Source of the DNA: Streptomyces omiyaensis
Lineage (GTDB): Bacteria > Actinomycetota > Actinomycetes > Streptomycetales > Streptomycetaceae
Reading direction: 5' to 3'
NCBI RefSeq assembly: GCF_014650895.1
Contig: NZ_BMVV01000008.1
Coordinates: 62,001-126,000 of the forward strand
Length of the DNA: 64,000 bases
A program made the position numbers and the translations under genes. Below the pieces are notes generated by a model. The model saw only the letters and a program-made list of their open reading frames with translations. It was not told where the DNA came from and made no database searches. Shown here piece after piece: positions 33,717-41,943 of the stretch (positions are counted from its first letter, which is position 1; each line of letters starts with the position of its first letter).

Positions 33717-34372
33717 TCAGCGCCGCCGGGGTTCGGCGGCGGCCGCGGGCCCGGTCCGCGTCAACCGCTCGAACAGGCGGCGGCACGCCTCGGGATCCCC
33801 TTCGCACTCCGCCCCGGCGGCGAGGGCGGCCTGCTCGGACCCGGGCCCTCGCAGCAGGTCGACCGAGGCCTGCGCGAACCGCTCCCGCAGTCCGTATCGT
33901 TCGGCGTCGGCCAGCGGCCGGCGCAGCTCGGCGACGGCGACGGCGACGGCGGCGACGGCGGCCCGGGCGGCGGGCCCGGCCTGGAGCCTGGTGCGCAGTC
34001 CCGCGGCGGGCGCCGCTTCCTCCAGGAGCACCGCGCGTCGCTCCGGCAGCGCCCGTGCGGCCTCCGCCGCCCGGTGCGTTCCGGGCCCGGCCTCCCGCAG
34101 CACCGCAGGGCGCGCAGGGGTTCGGGATCGGGCTCCGCGCCGAGCCCGCCCTCCTGCCCGGCGTCCCGCACCGCGCGGACGGCGCGCTCGTGGTCCCCGG
34201 CCGCCCGTCCGGCGGCCTCGGCCGGCTCGGTCGCACGGCGCACGAGCCGCGCCTCCACGCCGAGCGCCCGCGGGAGGGCGAGGAGGTTCCCGCCGACCGG
34301 TCCGATCGCGGTGAGCAGGATCCCGAACGCCACGAGTCCGTCGGCGAGGGCGGTGGAGCCGGTGAACCTCAC
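33717..34372 (-). pseudogene. Frameshifted membrane-associated protein gene
   Basis: Reading leftward, the frame opens with GTG 34372 (VRFTGSTALADGLVAFGILLTAIGPVGGNLLALPRALGV, one membrane helix) and runs to EPLRALR near 34103. There the coding sense jumps by one base into VLREAGPGTHRAAEAARALPERR, which continues to the stop at 33717. The junction CTGCGGTGCTGCGG lacks one base relative to a smooth reading. Joined, it is about 218 residues, one helix plus a coiled, Ala/Arg-rich cytoplasmic part. Either a real single-base deletion or a sequencing error. No known function. Confidence 0.6.
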
Positions 34373-34557
34373 GTCCCCTTCGGGGTCCTCCGGGTCCCCC
34401 GGTCCGGTCCCTCGCTGTACATGAACCCGGTCTCCCCGCCGTAGCCCCGGCTGTCGCCCCGGTCCGGGGCCCTGAGGCGGCTGCTGCGGCCGGCGTCGCA
34501 GCGGTACGGCTCCTCGCGCGTCCTCTTCGCGTACGGGTCGCTCCACCGGACCCGGCG
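34369..34557 (-). pseudogene. Start-less remnant between the GntR gene and the frameshifted gene
   Basis: Directly after, and in frame with, the GntR stop codon there is an open stretch of 62 codons (WSDPYAKRTREEPYRCDAG ... GFMYSEGPDRGTRRTPKGT) with protein-like composition and streptomycete codon use. It ends in a TGA that overlaps the next GTG by four bases, as true gene pairs do. It has no ATG, GTG or TTG near its beginning. It looks like the 3' end of a gene whose front was lost, or less likely a read-through extension of the GntR protein. Confidence 0.4.
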
Positions 34558-35307
34558 TCAGTGCGCCTCGACCGTCACCGTGAAGGAGAAGCGGTCGCCG
34601 CGGTAGCGGATGCGGGCGACGTCGACGACCCGGCCGTCCTCGGCGTAGGTGACGCCGGTGTAGTGGAGGATCGGGGAGAGCAGCGGGACCCGGAGGAGTT
34701 CGGCCGTCTCCGGGTCGGCGAGGCGGGCCTCGACCGTGTCGGTGATGCGGCTGATGCGCACCCCGACCACGTCCCGGAGGACCTTCGTCATCGGCCAGCG
34801 CTCCAGGTCGGCCGGGTCGATGGCGGCGGCGAACTCGGGCCGGACCGCGTTCTCCGCCCAGTTCGTCGGCTCGTCGCTCTCGCCGTCGGAGCGCAGCCGG
34901 CGGTAGGTCGCGACCTCGGCCACGTCCGGGAAGTACTCGGCGAGATCGCCGGGCACCGGCTCCGGGCCGTGGCCGAGGACCGTGGTCCGCTCGCCGGACT
35001 GCTGGGCCACGATCGCGTCGATCGAGCCGAGCAGCCGGCGCGGGGTGGAGCGCCGGGCGCCCGGCTCGATGAAGGTGCCGCGCCGCCGGTGCCGGCTGAT
35101 CAGCCCCTCCTCCTCCAGCTCCTTCAGCGCCTGCCGCATGGTCAGCACGCTGACGCCGTAGTGCGCGGCGAGCTGCTCCTCGGTGGGCAGCCGCAGCGAG
35201 GCGTCGGGCGTGCGGCCCAGTATGGAGGCGCGCAGGGACTGCGAGACCTGGTACCACAGCGGGAGCTTGCGGTTCAGGACCAGCGAGTCGGGGGCGAAGG
35301 CGGTCAC
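34558..35307 (-). CDS. GntR family regulator with UTRA domain (HutC type)
   Basis: 249 residues from GTG. The winged HTH covers about residues 14-80 (WYQVSQSLRASILGRTPDASLRLPTEEQLAAHYGVSVLTMRQALKELEEEGLISRHRRRGTFI); the UTRA ligand domain follows with DIARIRYRGDRFSFTV-like ending VVDVARIRYRGDRFSFTVTVEAH. It lies 45 bases after hmgA on the same strand and so probably regulates tyrosine/homogentisate breakdown, perhaps with an aromatic ligand. The inverted repeat at the hmgA promoter does not have the usual GntR core, so its target is not certain. Confidence 0.87.
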   Translation of the reverse strand: MTAFAPDSLVLNRKLPLWYQVSQSLRASILGRTPDASLRLPTEEQLAAHYGVSVLTMRQALKELEEEGLISRHRRRGTFIEPGARRSTPRRLLGSIDAIVAQQSGERTTVLGHGPEPVPGDLAEYFPDVAEVATYRRLRSDGESDEPTNWAENAVRPEFAAAIDPADLERWPMTKVLRDVVGVRISRITDTVEARLADPETAELLRVPLLSPILHYTGVTYAEDGRVVDVARIRYRGDRFSFTVTVEAH

Positions 35308-35352
35308 GGCGTTCTCCGTACGACGACGGGGTGGGGCGGCTGAGGCAGGACT

Positions 35353-36675
35353 CTACGGCCGGAAATGACGCTCCAGACCCTGCCACACGTCGTCGTAACC
35401 GCGCTGGAGGTGGTCGGCCCCGGCCGCCTGCGCGGTCGCCGTCACCGGCCAGCGGGTCTCGAACATGAAGGCCAGGCCGTCGTCGATCCTCTGCGGCTTC
35501 AGCTCGGCCGCGCTGGCCTTGTCGAAGGTCTCCCGGTCGGGGCCGTGCGCGGACATCATGTTGTGCAGCGAGCCGCCGCCCGGGACGAAGCCCCCCTTTC
35601 CGGCGGTCTTCGCGTCGTACGCGCCCTCGATCAGGCCCATGTACTCGCTCATCACGTTCCGGTGGAAGTACGGCGGCCGGAAGGTGTCCTCGCCGACCAG
35701 CCAGCGCGGGGCGAAGACCACGAAGTCGACGCCGGCCAGGCCGGGGGTGTCGGAGGGCGAGGTGAGGACGGTGAAGATGGAGGGGTCGGGGTGGTCGTAG
35801 GAGATCGTCCCGATGACGTTGAAGCGGTGCAGGTCGTAGACGTACGGCGTGTGGTTGCCGTGCCAGGCGACGACGTCGAGCGGGGAGTGGCCGTACGTCG
35901 CGGTCCAGAGGTTGCCGCAGAACTTGTTGACGACCTCGACCGGGCCCTCGACGTCCTCGTAGGCGGCGACGGGGGCGCGGAAGTCCCGGGCGTTCGCCAG
36001 GCCGTTGGCCCCGATCGGGCCGAGGTCGGGGAGCTGGAACGGGGCGCCGTAGTTCTCGCAGACGTAGCCGCGCGCGGTCTCGTCGAGGAGCTCGACGCGG
36101 AAGCGGACGCCGCGCGGGATCAGCGCGACCTCGCCGGGGCGGGCGGCGAGCAGGCCCAGCTCGGTGCGGAGGAGGAGGCCGCCGTGCTCGGGGACGATCA
36201 GCAGCTCGCCGTCGGAGTCGCCGAAGACCCGCTCCATGGAGGCGTTGGCGTGGTAGAGGTGCACGGCCATGCCGGCGCGCTGGGTCACGTCGCCGTTGCC
36301 GCCGAGGGTCCACAGGCCGGCCAGCCAGTCGGTGCCCGGCGCCGGCTCCGGCAGCGGGTCCCAGCGCAGCCGGTTGGGGTCGGCGACGGTCTCGGCGAAG
36401 GGCGCGCTGCGGACGGCGCCGTTGTCGGCGCGGACGAAGGGCGGGTGGGCCGCCGAGGGGCGGATCCGGTACAGCCACGAGCGGCGGTTGTGCGCCCGCG
36501 GCTCGGTGAACGCGCTGCCGCTGAGCTGCTCGGCGTAGAGCCCGAGCGGGGCGCGCTGCGGCGAGTTGCGGCCCTCCGGCAGGGCGCCGGGGAGCGCCTC
36601 CGAACCGTGCTCGTTGCCGAATCCGGTGCTGTACGTGAGCGCCTCGGCCGTCTTCCTGGCCTGCTCGGTCGTCAT
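35353..36675 (-). CDS. hmgA: Homogentisate 1,2-dioxygenase
   Basis: 440 residues, the family length. Strongly conserved stretches are [86 protein letters not shown], and the iron site [18 protein letters not shown] (His, Glu) and [10 protein letters not shown] (His). It opens the homogentisate ring to maleylacetoacetate in tyrosine degradation. ATG with AGGAG upstream. The next pathway genes (isomerase, fumarylacetoacetase, hpd) are not in the window. A strong inverted repeat 31 bases upstream is a likely operator. Confidence 0.97.
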   Translation of the reverse strand: MTTEQARKTAEALTYSTGFGNEHGSEALPGALPEGRNSPQRAPLGLYAEQLSGSAFTEPRAHNRRSWLYRIRPSAAHPPFVRADNGAVRSAPFAETVADPNRLRWDPLPEPAPGTDWLAGLWTLGGNGDVTQRAGMAVHLYHANASMERVFGDSDGELLIVPEHGGLLLRTELGLLAARPGEVALIPRGVRFRVELLDETARGYVCENYGAPFQLPDLGPIGANGLANARDFRAPVAAYEDVEGPVEVVNKFCGNLWTATYGHSPLDVVAWHGNHTPYVYDLHRFNVIGTISYDHPDPSIFTVLTSPSDTPGLAGVDFVVFAPRWLVGEDTFRPPYFHRNVMSEYMGLIEGAYDAKTAGKGGFVPGGGSLHNMMSAHGPDRETFDKASAAELKPQRIDDGLAFMFETRWPVTATAQAAGADHLQRGYDDVWQGLERHFRP

Positions 36676-36705
36676 CGCCCGCTCCTGTCCTGCGCTGTCC
36701 TGAAA

Positions 36706-36733
36706 GGAATCCTATGGATGACCGTAGGATTCC
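36706..36733. promoter_or_regulatory. Inverted repeat operator in the hmgA promoter
   Basis: GGAATCCTA (36706-36714) and its exact complement TAGGATTCC (36725-36733) are separated by 10 bases, 31 bases upstream of the hmgA start and 97 bases before the divergent beta-helix gene. A 9-base perfect repeat in this AT-containing island is a good repressor or activator site. It could affect both genes. Confidence 0.65.
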
Positions 36734-36829
36734 CCGCCGCTCCCGTCAACGGGGCGGGCGGACCGGCTCGTGCGATCCGTCCCCGCACGACGGGGTCAAA
36801 AAGATGAACAATGCTCTACTCTCGCGGCC

Positions 36830-38887
36830 ATGTCGTGGACCAGAAGGTTCTTCCCCCTGCTCTCGGTCGTGCTCGCGGTGCTCGCCGCGGCCCTGCTCGC
36901 CGCCCCCGTCGCCCAGGCGCACGAGGAGCGGCCCGTCACCCTCCCCGACGGCACCGGCAGCGTGCCGGAGCTCCGCACGGGCGAGCCCGACCTCCTCGTC
37001 TGCAAGACGGACCGGGCCGACTTCGAGCGCCGGATCGCCGGCTTCCCGGACGGCCTCAAGGAACGCAACCGGGAGCTCTTCGCCCGCTGCGGCCGCTCCG
37101 GCTTCCGCCACCTCCAGCAGGCCGTCGACGCCGTCGGCCGGCCCGGCATGACCATCGCGATCCTGCCCGGCCTGTACGAGGAGGAGCCCTCGCTCCCCGC
37201 CCCCACCGGCGCCTGCGCCGCGCTGGAGGCCCCGAAGTCCTCCTTCGGCTACCAGATCCTCAGCTACGAGCAGCAGGCGCAGTGCCCGCACAACCAGAAC
37301 CTGGTCGCGATCCTCGGCAAGAAGGACCTCCAGATCGAGGGCACCGGAGCCTCCCGCCTCGACGTGGTCATCGACGCGAAGTACACCAAACTCAACGCGA
37401 TCCGCGCCGACAGGTCCGACGGCGTCTACTTCCGCAACTTCACCGCCCAGCGCACCACCTTCAACTCGCTGTACGTCCTCGCCGCCGACGGCTTCGTCAT
37501 CGACGACGTCCTCACCCGCTGGAACGACGAGTACGGCTTCCTCACCTTCGCCTCCGACCACGGCCTCTACAAGAACTGCGAGTCCTACGGCAACGGCGAC
37601 TCCGGCATCTACCCCGGCTCGGCCTCGAACATCAACGACGGGCTCGGCTTCGACGTCCCCCGCTACTCCATCGAGATCACCGGCTGCCGCAGCCACCACA
37701 ACATGGTCGGCTACTCCGGCACCGCCGGGGACTCCGTCTGGGTCCACGACAACGAGTTCGACCACAACATGGGCGGCGCCTCCATGGACTCCGCCTTCCC
37801 CGGGCACCCCGGACTCCCGCAGAACCACGCCAAGTTCGAGCGCAACCTGATCCACGACAACAACGAGGACTACTACCGCCACGTCGCCGACGGCACCTGC
37901 GCCAGGCCGCCGGCCGAACGCGGCTACGAGAACGGCGTCGTCTGCCCCCAGATCTCCATGCCCCCCGGCAGCGGCATCATCACCGCGGGCGGCAACTGGA
38001 ACCTCTACGAGGACAACTGGGTCTACGGCCACGAGCGCACCGGCTTCTACCTCAACGCCGTCCCCGCCTTCATCCGCGGCGAGTCCGCCTGGTCCAAGCA
38101 GACCGACACCTCCCACCACAACCGCTACGCGAACAACCGCCTCGGCATCGACAAGGCGGGCAACTCCCGCCCCAACCGCACCGACGTCTGGTGGGACGGC
38201 CAGGGCCGCCGGAACTGCTGGCAGGACGACACCGGCGCCTCCAGCCCCCGCGCCCTGCCCGCCTGCGGCCCCGTCCGCGGAGAGGTCTCCGGAGCCACCG
38301 CCCGGCTCGTCGGCGAACCCGTCAAGCTCGCCCAGCTCCTCGTCTGCGCCGACTACGACGTCCAGGCCCGCCGCCTCCCCGCCGGCTGCGACTGGTACGG
38401 CGCCCGCGGCCTCCAGCGCGTCGAGGTCCAGATCGCCCTCGCCGCCTCGCTCCTCCTCGCCCTCGTCGGCACCGCCCTCTGGTGGCGCCGCCTGCGCGGC
38501 CGCCGCCTCGCCGCCGTCGCCCTCGCCGCCGGGGTCGCCGGACTCGCCCTCGACGTCGCCGGTGCCACCCTCACCCTGGCCCCGACGTACGTCCCCGCCC
38601 TCGCCCTGCTCCTCACCGGCGCCTGGTGGACCGTCACCGGCCTCCTCCTGCGCCCCACCCGCCCCGTCTTCGCCTGGACCACGGTCGTCCTCGGCCTGCT
38701 CACCCTGCTGGACGCCTTCGACAAGTCCGTCCTGATGATCCCGGCCATCCCCCTCGGCCCCGCCTGGATCCGCCTCCTCCTGGGCGTCGTCTGGGTCCTG
38801 TGGGCCGTCGTCGCCGCGGGTGCCCGCCCCGCCCCCGAGCCCGCCTCCACCCCTGCCGAGGAGCACCCCGAGGAGATCCCCGCATGA
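36830..38887 (+). CDS. Membrane-anchored right-handed beta-helix protein
   Basis: 685 residues. A signal peptide (to about VAQAHEE) leads into a parallel beta-helix domain of roughly residues 70-510, with repeated short-strand turns such as NFTAQRTTFNSLYVLAADGFVIDDVLTRWNDEYGFLTFASDHGLYKNCESYGNGDSGI, and many His/Asn residues (SHHNMVGYSG, DNEFDHNMGG). Five membrane helices close the protein (about 545-665). Surface beta-helix proteins bind or cut polysaccharides; NosD, a beta-helix protein of copper enzyme maturation, is another relative in fold. Coupled by ATGA to a cupredoxin-like lipoprotein. Function unknown. Confidence 0.8.
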   Translation: MSWTRRFFPLLSVVLAVLAAALLAAPVAQAHEERPVTLPDGTGSVPELRTGEPDLLVCKTDRADFERRIAGFPDGLKERNRELFARCGRSGFRHLQQAVDAVGRPGMTIAILPGLYEEEPSLPAPTGACAALEAPKSSFGYQILSYEQQAQCPHNQNLVAILGKKDLQIEGTGASRLDVVIDAKYTKLNAIRADRSDGVYFRNFTAQRTTFNSLYVLAADGFVIDDVLTRWNDEYGFLTFASDHGLYKNCESYGNGDSGIYPGSASNINDGLGFDVPRYSIEITGCRSHHNMVGYSGTAGDSVWVHDNEFDHNMGGASMDSAFPGHPGLPQNHAKFERNLIHDNNEDYYRHVADGTCARPPAERGYENGVVCPQISMPPGSGIITAGGNWNLYEDNWVYGHERTGFYLNAVPAFIRGESAWSKQTDTSHHNRYANNRLGIDKAGNSRPNRTDVWWDGQGRRNCWQDDTGASSPRALPACGPVRGEVSGATARLVGEPVKLAQLLVCADYDVQARRLPAGCDWYGARGLQRVEVQIALAASLLLALVGTALWWRRLRGRRLAAVALAAGVAGLALDVAGATLTLAPTYVPALALLLTGAWWTVTGLLLRPTRPVFAWTTVVLGLLTLLDAFDKSVLMIPAIPLGPAWIRLLLGVVWVLWAVVAAGARPAPEPASTPAEEHPEEIPA

Positions 38888-39780
38888 CCCGCCCCGCTCC
38901 CCGTCCCGTTCCCCGCCTCACCCCCGGCCCCGCTCCCCGCCCCGTCCGCCGCTCCGCCCGCGGCTCCGCTCCGCTCGTGGCGGCCGCCGTCGCCGCCGTG
39001 CTGCTCCTGGCCGCCGGCTGCGGCGGCCGGGCCACCACCCACCACAAGCCGGGCACCGGCCACGAGCAGGCCGCCGGCTCCCACGGCACCCTGCTCGCCG
39101 CCCGCGACGAGTCCGGCCACCGCCTCCGCGACCTCCCGGCCGCCGAGGCACCGGCCGTCCGCGCCGAGGCCCGTCCGGACACCGAGGGCGGCTGGAACGT
39201 CCACCTCGCCGTGGAGAGGTTCCGCTTCACCCCCGAGTCCACCGGCGGCGGCGCGCTCACCGGCCGCGGCCACGCCCGCGTCCTCGTCGACGGGCGCGAG
39301 GCCGCCCGCGCCTACGGCCCCTGGTTCCACGTCCCGGCCGGCGCCCGCACCCTCACCGTCCGCCTCCACGCCGACGACCACACGGTCTGGGCCACCGCCG
39401 GCGAACCCGTCCAGACCACGGTCCCCCTCGCCCCCTCCGCCACCGCGCCCGCCTCCCCGCCCACCACCGCCCCCACGACCGCGCCCGCCCCCGATCCGAC
39501 CCCCGACCCCACCCCCTCCACCCGCACCCTCGACATCCGCGTCACCGGCTCCACCGTCACCCCCGCCCCGGCGCGCGTCGAGGTCCGGAAGGGCGAGCGG
39601 ATCACCCTCCGGGTCACCTCCGACCGCGCCGACACCCTCCACGTCCACGGCTACGACCGCGAGGCGGCCCTCTCCCCCGGCATTCCGGCCGCCCTCACCC
39701 TGACCGCCGACCGCACCGGCCTCTTCGAGGTGGAGACCCACGCGTCGGACCTCGTCCTCACCCAGCTGGTGGTCCGATGA
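38884..39780 (+). CDS. Cupredoxin-like lipoprotein
   Basis: 298 residues. A basic, Pro/Arg-rich start is followed by the helix VAAAVAAVLLLAAGCGG with lipobox LAAGC. The middle domain (GGWNVHLAVERFRFTPES ... GHARVLVDGREAARAYGPWFHVPAGARTLTVRLHADDHTVW) has a beta-sandwich pattern seen beside copper proteins. After a Pro/Thr linker, the C-terminal domain (RTLDIRVTGSTVTPAPARVEVRKGERITLRVTSDRADTLHVHGYDRE) looks like an EfeO-type cupredoxin, with HVHGY and a late His in FEVETHAS but no type-1 copper Cys. It may hold copper or another metal outside the membrane. Coupled to both neighbours by ATGA. Confidence 0.75.
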   Translation: MTRPAPRPVPRLTPGPAPRPVRRSARGSAPLVAAAVAAVLLLAAGCGGRATTHHKPGTGHEQAAGSHGTLLAARDESGHRLRDLPAAEAPAVRAEARPDTEGGWNVHLAVERFRFTPESTGGGALTGRGHARVLVDGREAARAYGPWFHVPAGARTLTVRLHADDHTVWATAGEPVQTTVPLAPSATAPASPPTTAPTTAPAPDPTPDPTPSTRTLDIRVTGSTVTPAPARVEVRKGERITLRVTSDRADTLHVHGYDREAALSPGIPAALTLTADRTGLFEVETHASDLVLTQLVVR

Positions 39781-41177
39781 CCACCGGCCACTCCCCGCCC
39801 CTCCCGTTCGCCCACGAAGCCGCCGGCCAGACCTCGTTCCTTTCGTTCGCCCCCCAAGCCGCCGGCCAGGCCCCGCCCCTCCCGTTCCTCCCCGAACCCG
39901 CCGGCCAGGCCCCGCTCCTCCCGCTCGCGCACGGCGTGGGCGCCCAGCACGACCTGCCGCTCTCCCCCTTCTACGCGTACGCCGGCGCCTTCACGGCCCT
40001 GTTCGTCTCCTTCCTGGGCCTCGCCCTGCTCTGGTCCGCCTCCCGCTTCCGCGGCGACCGCGCCGGCCGCCCCCTGCCCGCCTCCCTCCAGCGCCTCGCC
40101 GACTCCTCCGTCACCCGCACCGCCCTGCGGGTCCTCGGCGCCGCCCTCGCCCTCTTCTTCCTCGCCCACCTCCTCCTCGGCCCCGACGACCCCGACCGCA
40201 ACCCCGCCCCCGGCGCCCTCTACGTCCTCCTCTGGGTCGGACTGGTGCCCGCCTCCCTCCTCCTCGGCCCCGTCTGGCGCCTCGTCAACCCGCTGCGCGC
40301 CCTCCTCTCCCTCCGCCCGCCCACCCGTCCGCGGCCGGTGCCCGCCGCCGTCGGCATCCGCCCCGCCGCCGCCGGCCTCCTCCTCTTCGCCTGGCTGGAA
40401 CTCGTCGCCCCCGACAACACCTCCCGTCCCGTCCTCCTCACCGCCCTCGCCGTCCACCTCGCCGTCCAGCTCCTCGGCGCCGCCCGCCACGGCGCCGCCT
40501 GGTTCGCCCACGCCGACCCCTTCGAGGCCTACTCCTCCCTCCTCGCCCGGCTCTCCCCGCTCGGCCGCCGCGCCGACGGCCGGCTCGTCCTCCGCTCGCC
40601 CTTCAACGGCCTCGACTCCACCCCCGAGACCCCCGGACTCGTCGCCACCGTCTGCGTCCTCCTCGGCACCACCGCCTACGACGGCCTCTCCGACAACCCC
40701 CGCTGGATCACCACCCTCCAGACCTCCTCCCTCGGCCCCACCGCCACCGCCACCCTCGGCCTCCTCGCCGCCGTCGCCCTCGCCGCCGCCTGCTACGGAC
40801 TCTGCGCCGGCGCCCTCCGCCTGCTGAACCGCGCCCTCACCACCCCCCTCACCTCCTTCGCCCACTCCCTGCTGCCCATCGCGCTCGGCTATCTCGTCGC
40901 CCACTACTTCTCACTCCTCGCGGTCGAAGGACCACGTACCGTCATTATGGCAGCGGGCACTGACAACGCCCCCTCGCCCGCTCCACCCCTGGGTCCCGCG
41001 GGCCTCGCCGTCCTCCAGGTCGCCGCGATCGTCACCGGTCACGTCCTCGGCGTCGTCGCGGCCCACGACCGCTCCGTCCGGCTCTTCCCGCCGGCCCGCG
41101 CCGTCGCCGGCCAACTCCCGCTGTTCGCGCTGATGATCGCGTACACCCTCGGCGGCATCGGACTGCTCATCGCCTGA
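39777..41177 (+). CDS. FedB-type polytopic membrane protein (family often labelled fenitrothion hydrolase)
   Basis: 466 residues with about ten membrane helices. From residue 57, AHGVGAQHDLPLSPFYAYAGAFTALFVSFLGLALLW and GPDDPDRNPAPGALYVLLWVGLVPASLLLGPVWRLVNPLRAL match the family annotated as fenitrothion hydrolase in actinobacteria; the label rests on one organophosphate-degrading enzyme and the natural role is not known. The usual N-terminus is replaced by a 13-residue tandem repeat. Conserved His/Asp residues in WFAHADPFEAYSSLLARLSPLGRR could bind metal. Third gene of the coupled operon. Confidence 0.65.
   Translation: MTTGHSPPLPFAHEAAGQTSFLSFAPQAAGQAPPLPFLPEPAGQAPLLPLAHGVGAQHDLPLSPFYAYAGAFTALFVSFLGLALLWSASRFRGDRAGRPLPASLQRLADSSVTRTALRVLGAALALFFLAHLLLGPDDPDRNPAPGALYVLLWVGLVPASLLLGPVWRLVNPLRALLSLRPPTRPRPVPAAVGIRPAAAGLLLFAWLELVAPDNTSRPVLLTALAVHLAVQLLGAARHGAAWFAHADPFEAYSSLLARLSPLGRRADGRLVLRSPFNGLDSTPETPGLVATVCVLLGTTAYDGLSDNPRWITTLQTSSLGPTATATLGLLAAVALAAACYGLCAGALRLLNRALTTPLTSFAHSLLPIALGYLVAHYFSLLAVEGPRTVIMAAGTDNAPSPAPPLGPAGLAVLQVAAIVTGHVLGVVAAHDRSVRLFPPARAVAGQLPLFALMIAYTLGGIGLLIA
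39791..39946. repeat. 39-bp (13-codon) in-frame tandem repeat at the 5' end of the FedB-type gene
   Basis: The marker GCCGGCCAG recurs at 39822, 39861 and 39900, exactly 39 bases apart. The protein reads PPLPFAHEAAGQ, then FLSFAPQAAGQ, LPFLPEPAGQ and LPLAHGVGAQ, i.e. four 13-residue units, the last of which is the conserved mature start of the family. Confidence 0.9.
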
Positions 41178-41196
41178 ACGGGATCGGAGCGGCATC

Positions 41197-41844
41197 ATGG
41201 ACCCCGTGCCCCAGACCAGCCCGCCCGGCCCGCCGCCCGCGCTCCGCCGCACCCCCGTCCAGCAGCGCAGCGCCGAGCGGCTCGCCCGCATCCTCGACGC
41301 CTGCGCCGGCCTCCTCGACGAGACCGGCTACGAGCAGCTGAGCACCCGGGCCGTCGCGGCCCGCGCCGGCGTCCCGATCGGTTCGGTCTACCGCTTCTTC
41401 GGCAACAAGCGGGCCCTGGTCGCGGCCCTGGCCCACCGCAACCTCGACCGGTACGCCGAGCGGATCTCCGCCCGTTTCGAGCGGACGCCCGTCCTCGACG
41501 CGCACGCCGCGATCGACGGCGTCCTCGACGAGTTCCTCGCGATGAAGCGGAGCGTGCCCGGCTTCGCCCTCGTCGACTTCGGCGTCCCCGCCGCCGAGGA
41601 GGCCGGGGGAGGGGCCGCCGAGGACCCCAACGGGCTGGTCGCCGAACGGCTCTGCGGCCTGCTCGCCGCCCATCTCGGCCGGACCGACGACGAGGTGCTG
41701 CGGCGCAAGGTGCTCGTCGGCGTGGAGACCGCCGACACCCTCGTCCGCCTCGCCTTCCGCGCCGACCCCGGCGGCGACGCCGCCCTCATCGACGAGACGC
41801 GGCAGCTCCTCCACGCCTACCTCGCCCCCTCCCTCGCCGGCTGA
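41197..41844 (+). CDS. TetR family regulator
   Basis: 215 residues. The N-terminal HTH is typical (RLARILDACAGLLDETGYEQLSTRAVAARAGVPIGSVYRFFGNKRALVAALAHRNLDRYAERI); the helical C-terminal ligand domain follows. It is 19 bases after the FedB-type gene and 99 bases before the molybdopterin oxidoreductase gene, whose upstream region carries a TetR-type palindrome. It likely represses the oxidoreductase. A link with the membrane operon before it is possible but less likely. Confidence 0.88.
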   Translation: MDPVPQTSPPGPPPALRRTPVQQRSAERLARILDACAGLLDETGYEQLSTRAVAARAGVPIGSVYRFFGNKRALVAALAHRNLDRYAERISARFERTPVLDAHAAIDGVLDEFLAMKRSVPGFALVDFGVPAAEEAGGGAAEDPNGLVAERLCGLLAAHLGRTDDEVLRRKVLVGVETADTLVRLAFRADPGGDAALIDETRQLLHAYLAPSLAG

Positions 41845-41885
41845 CCGCCGCGCGCCGTCCCGGCCACACCCCTCCCCGACGTGCC

Positions 41886-41897
41886 TACCGGTCGGTA
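41886..41897. promoter_or_regulatory. TetR-type operator upstream of the molybdopterin oxidoreductase
   Basis: TACCGGTCGGTA is a 12-base palindrome 47 bases before the start codon. Read on the minus strand, the site CATACCGACCGGTAG is nearly identical to CATACCGACCGGTTAG at 61060-61075, upstream of an SDR gene that also has a TetR neighbour. Confidence 0.65.
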
Positions 41898-41943
41898 TGC
41901 TCACCGCGAGCCGCCGCCCCGCACGCCGCCCACGGGAGACGCC

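Noticed and set aside
33761..36478. A 905-codon minus-strand frame spanning hmgA, the GntR gene and the region after them
   Set aside because: It is out of frame with both real genes; only its last part, from 34372 leftward, belongs to a real (frameshifted) gene.
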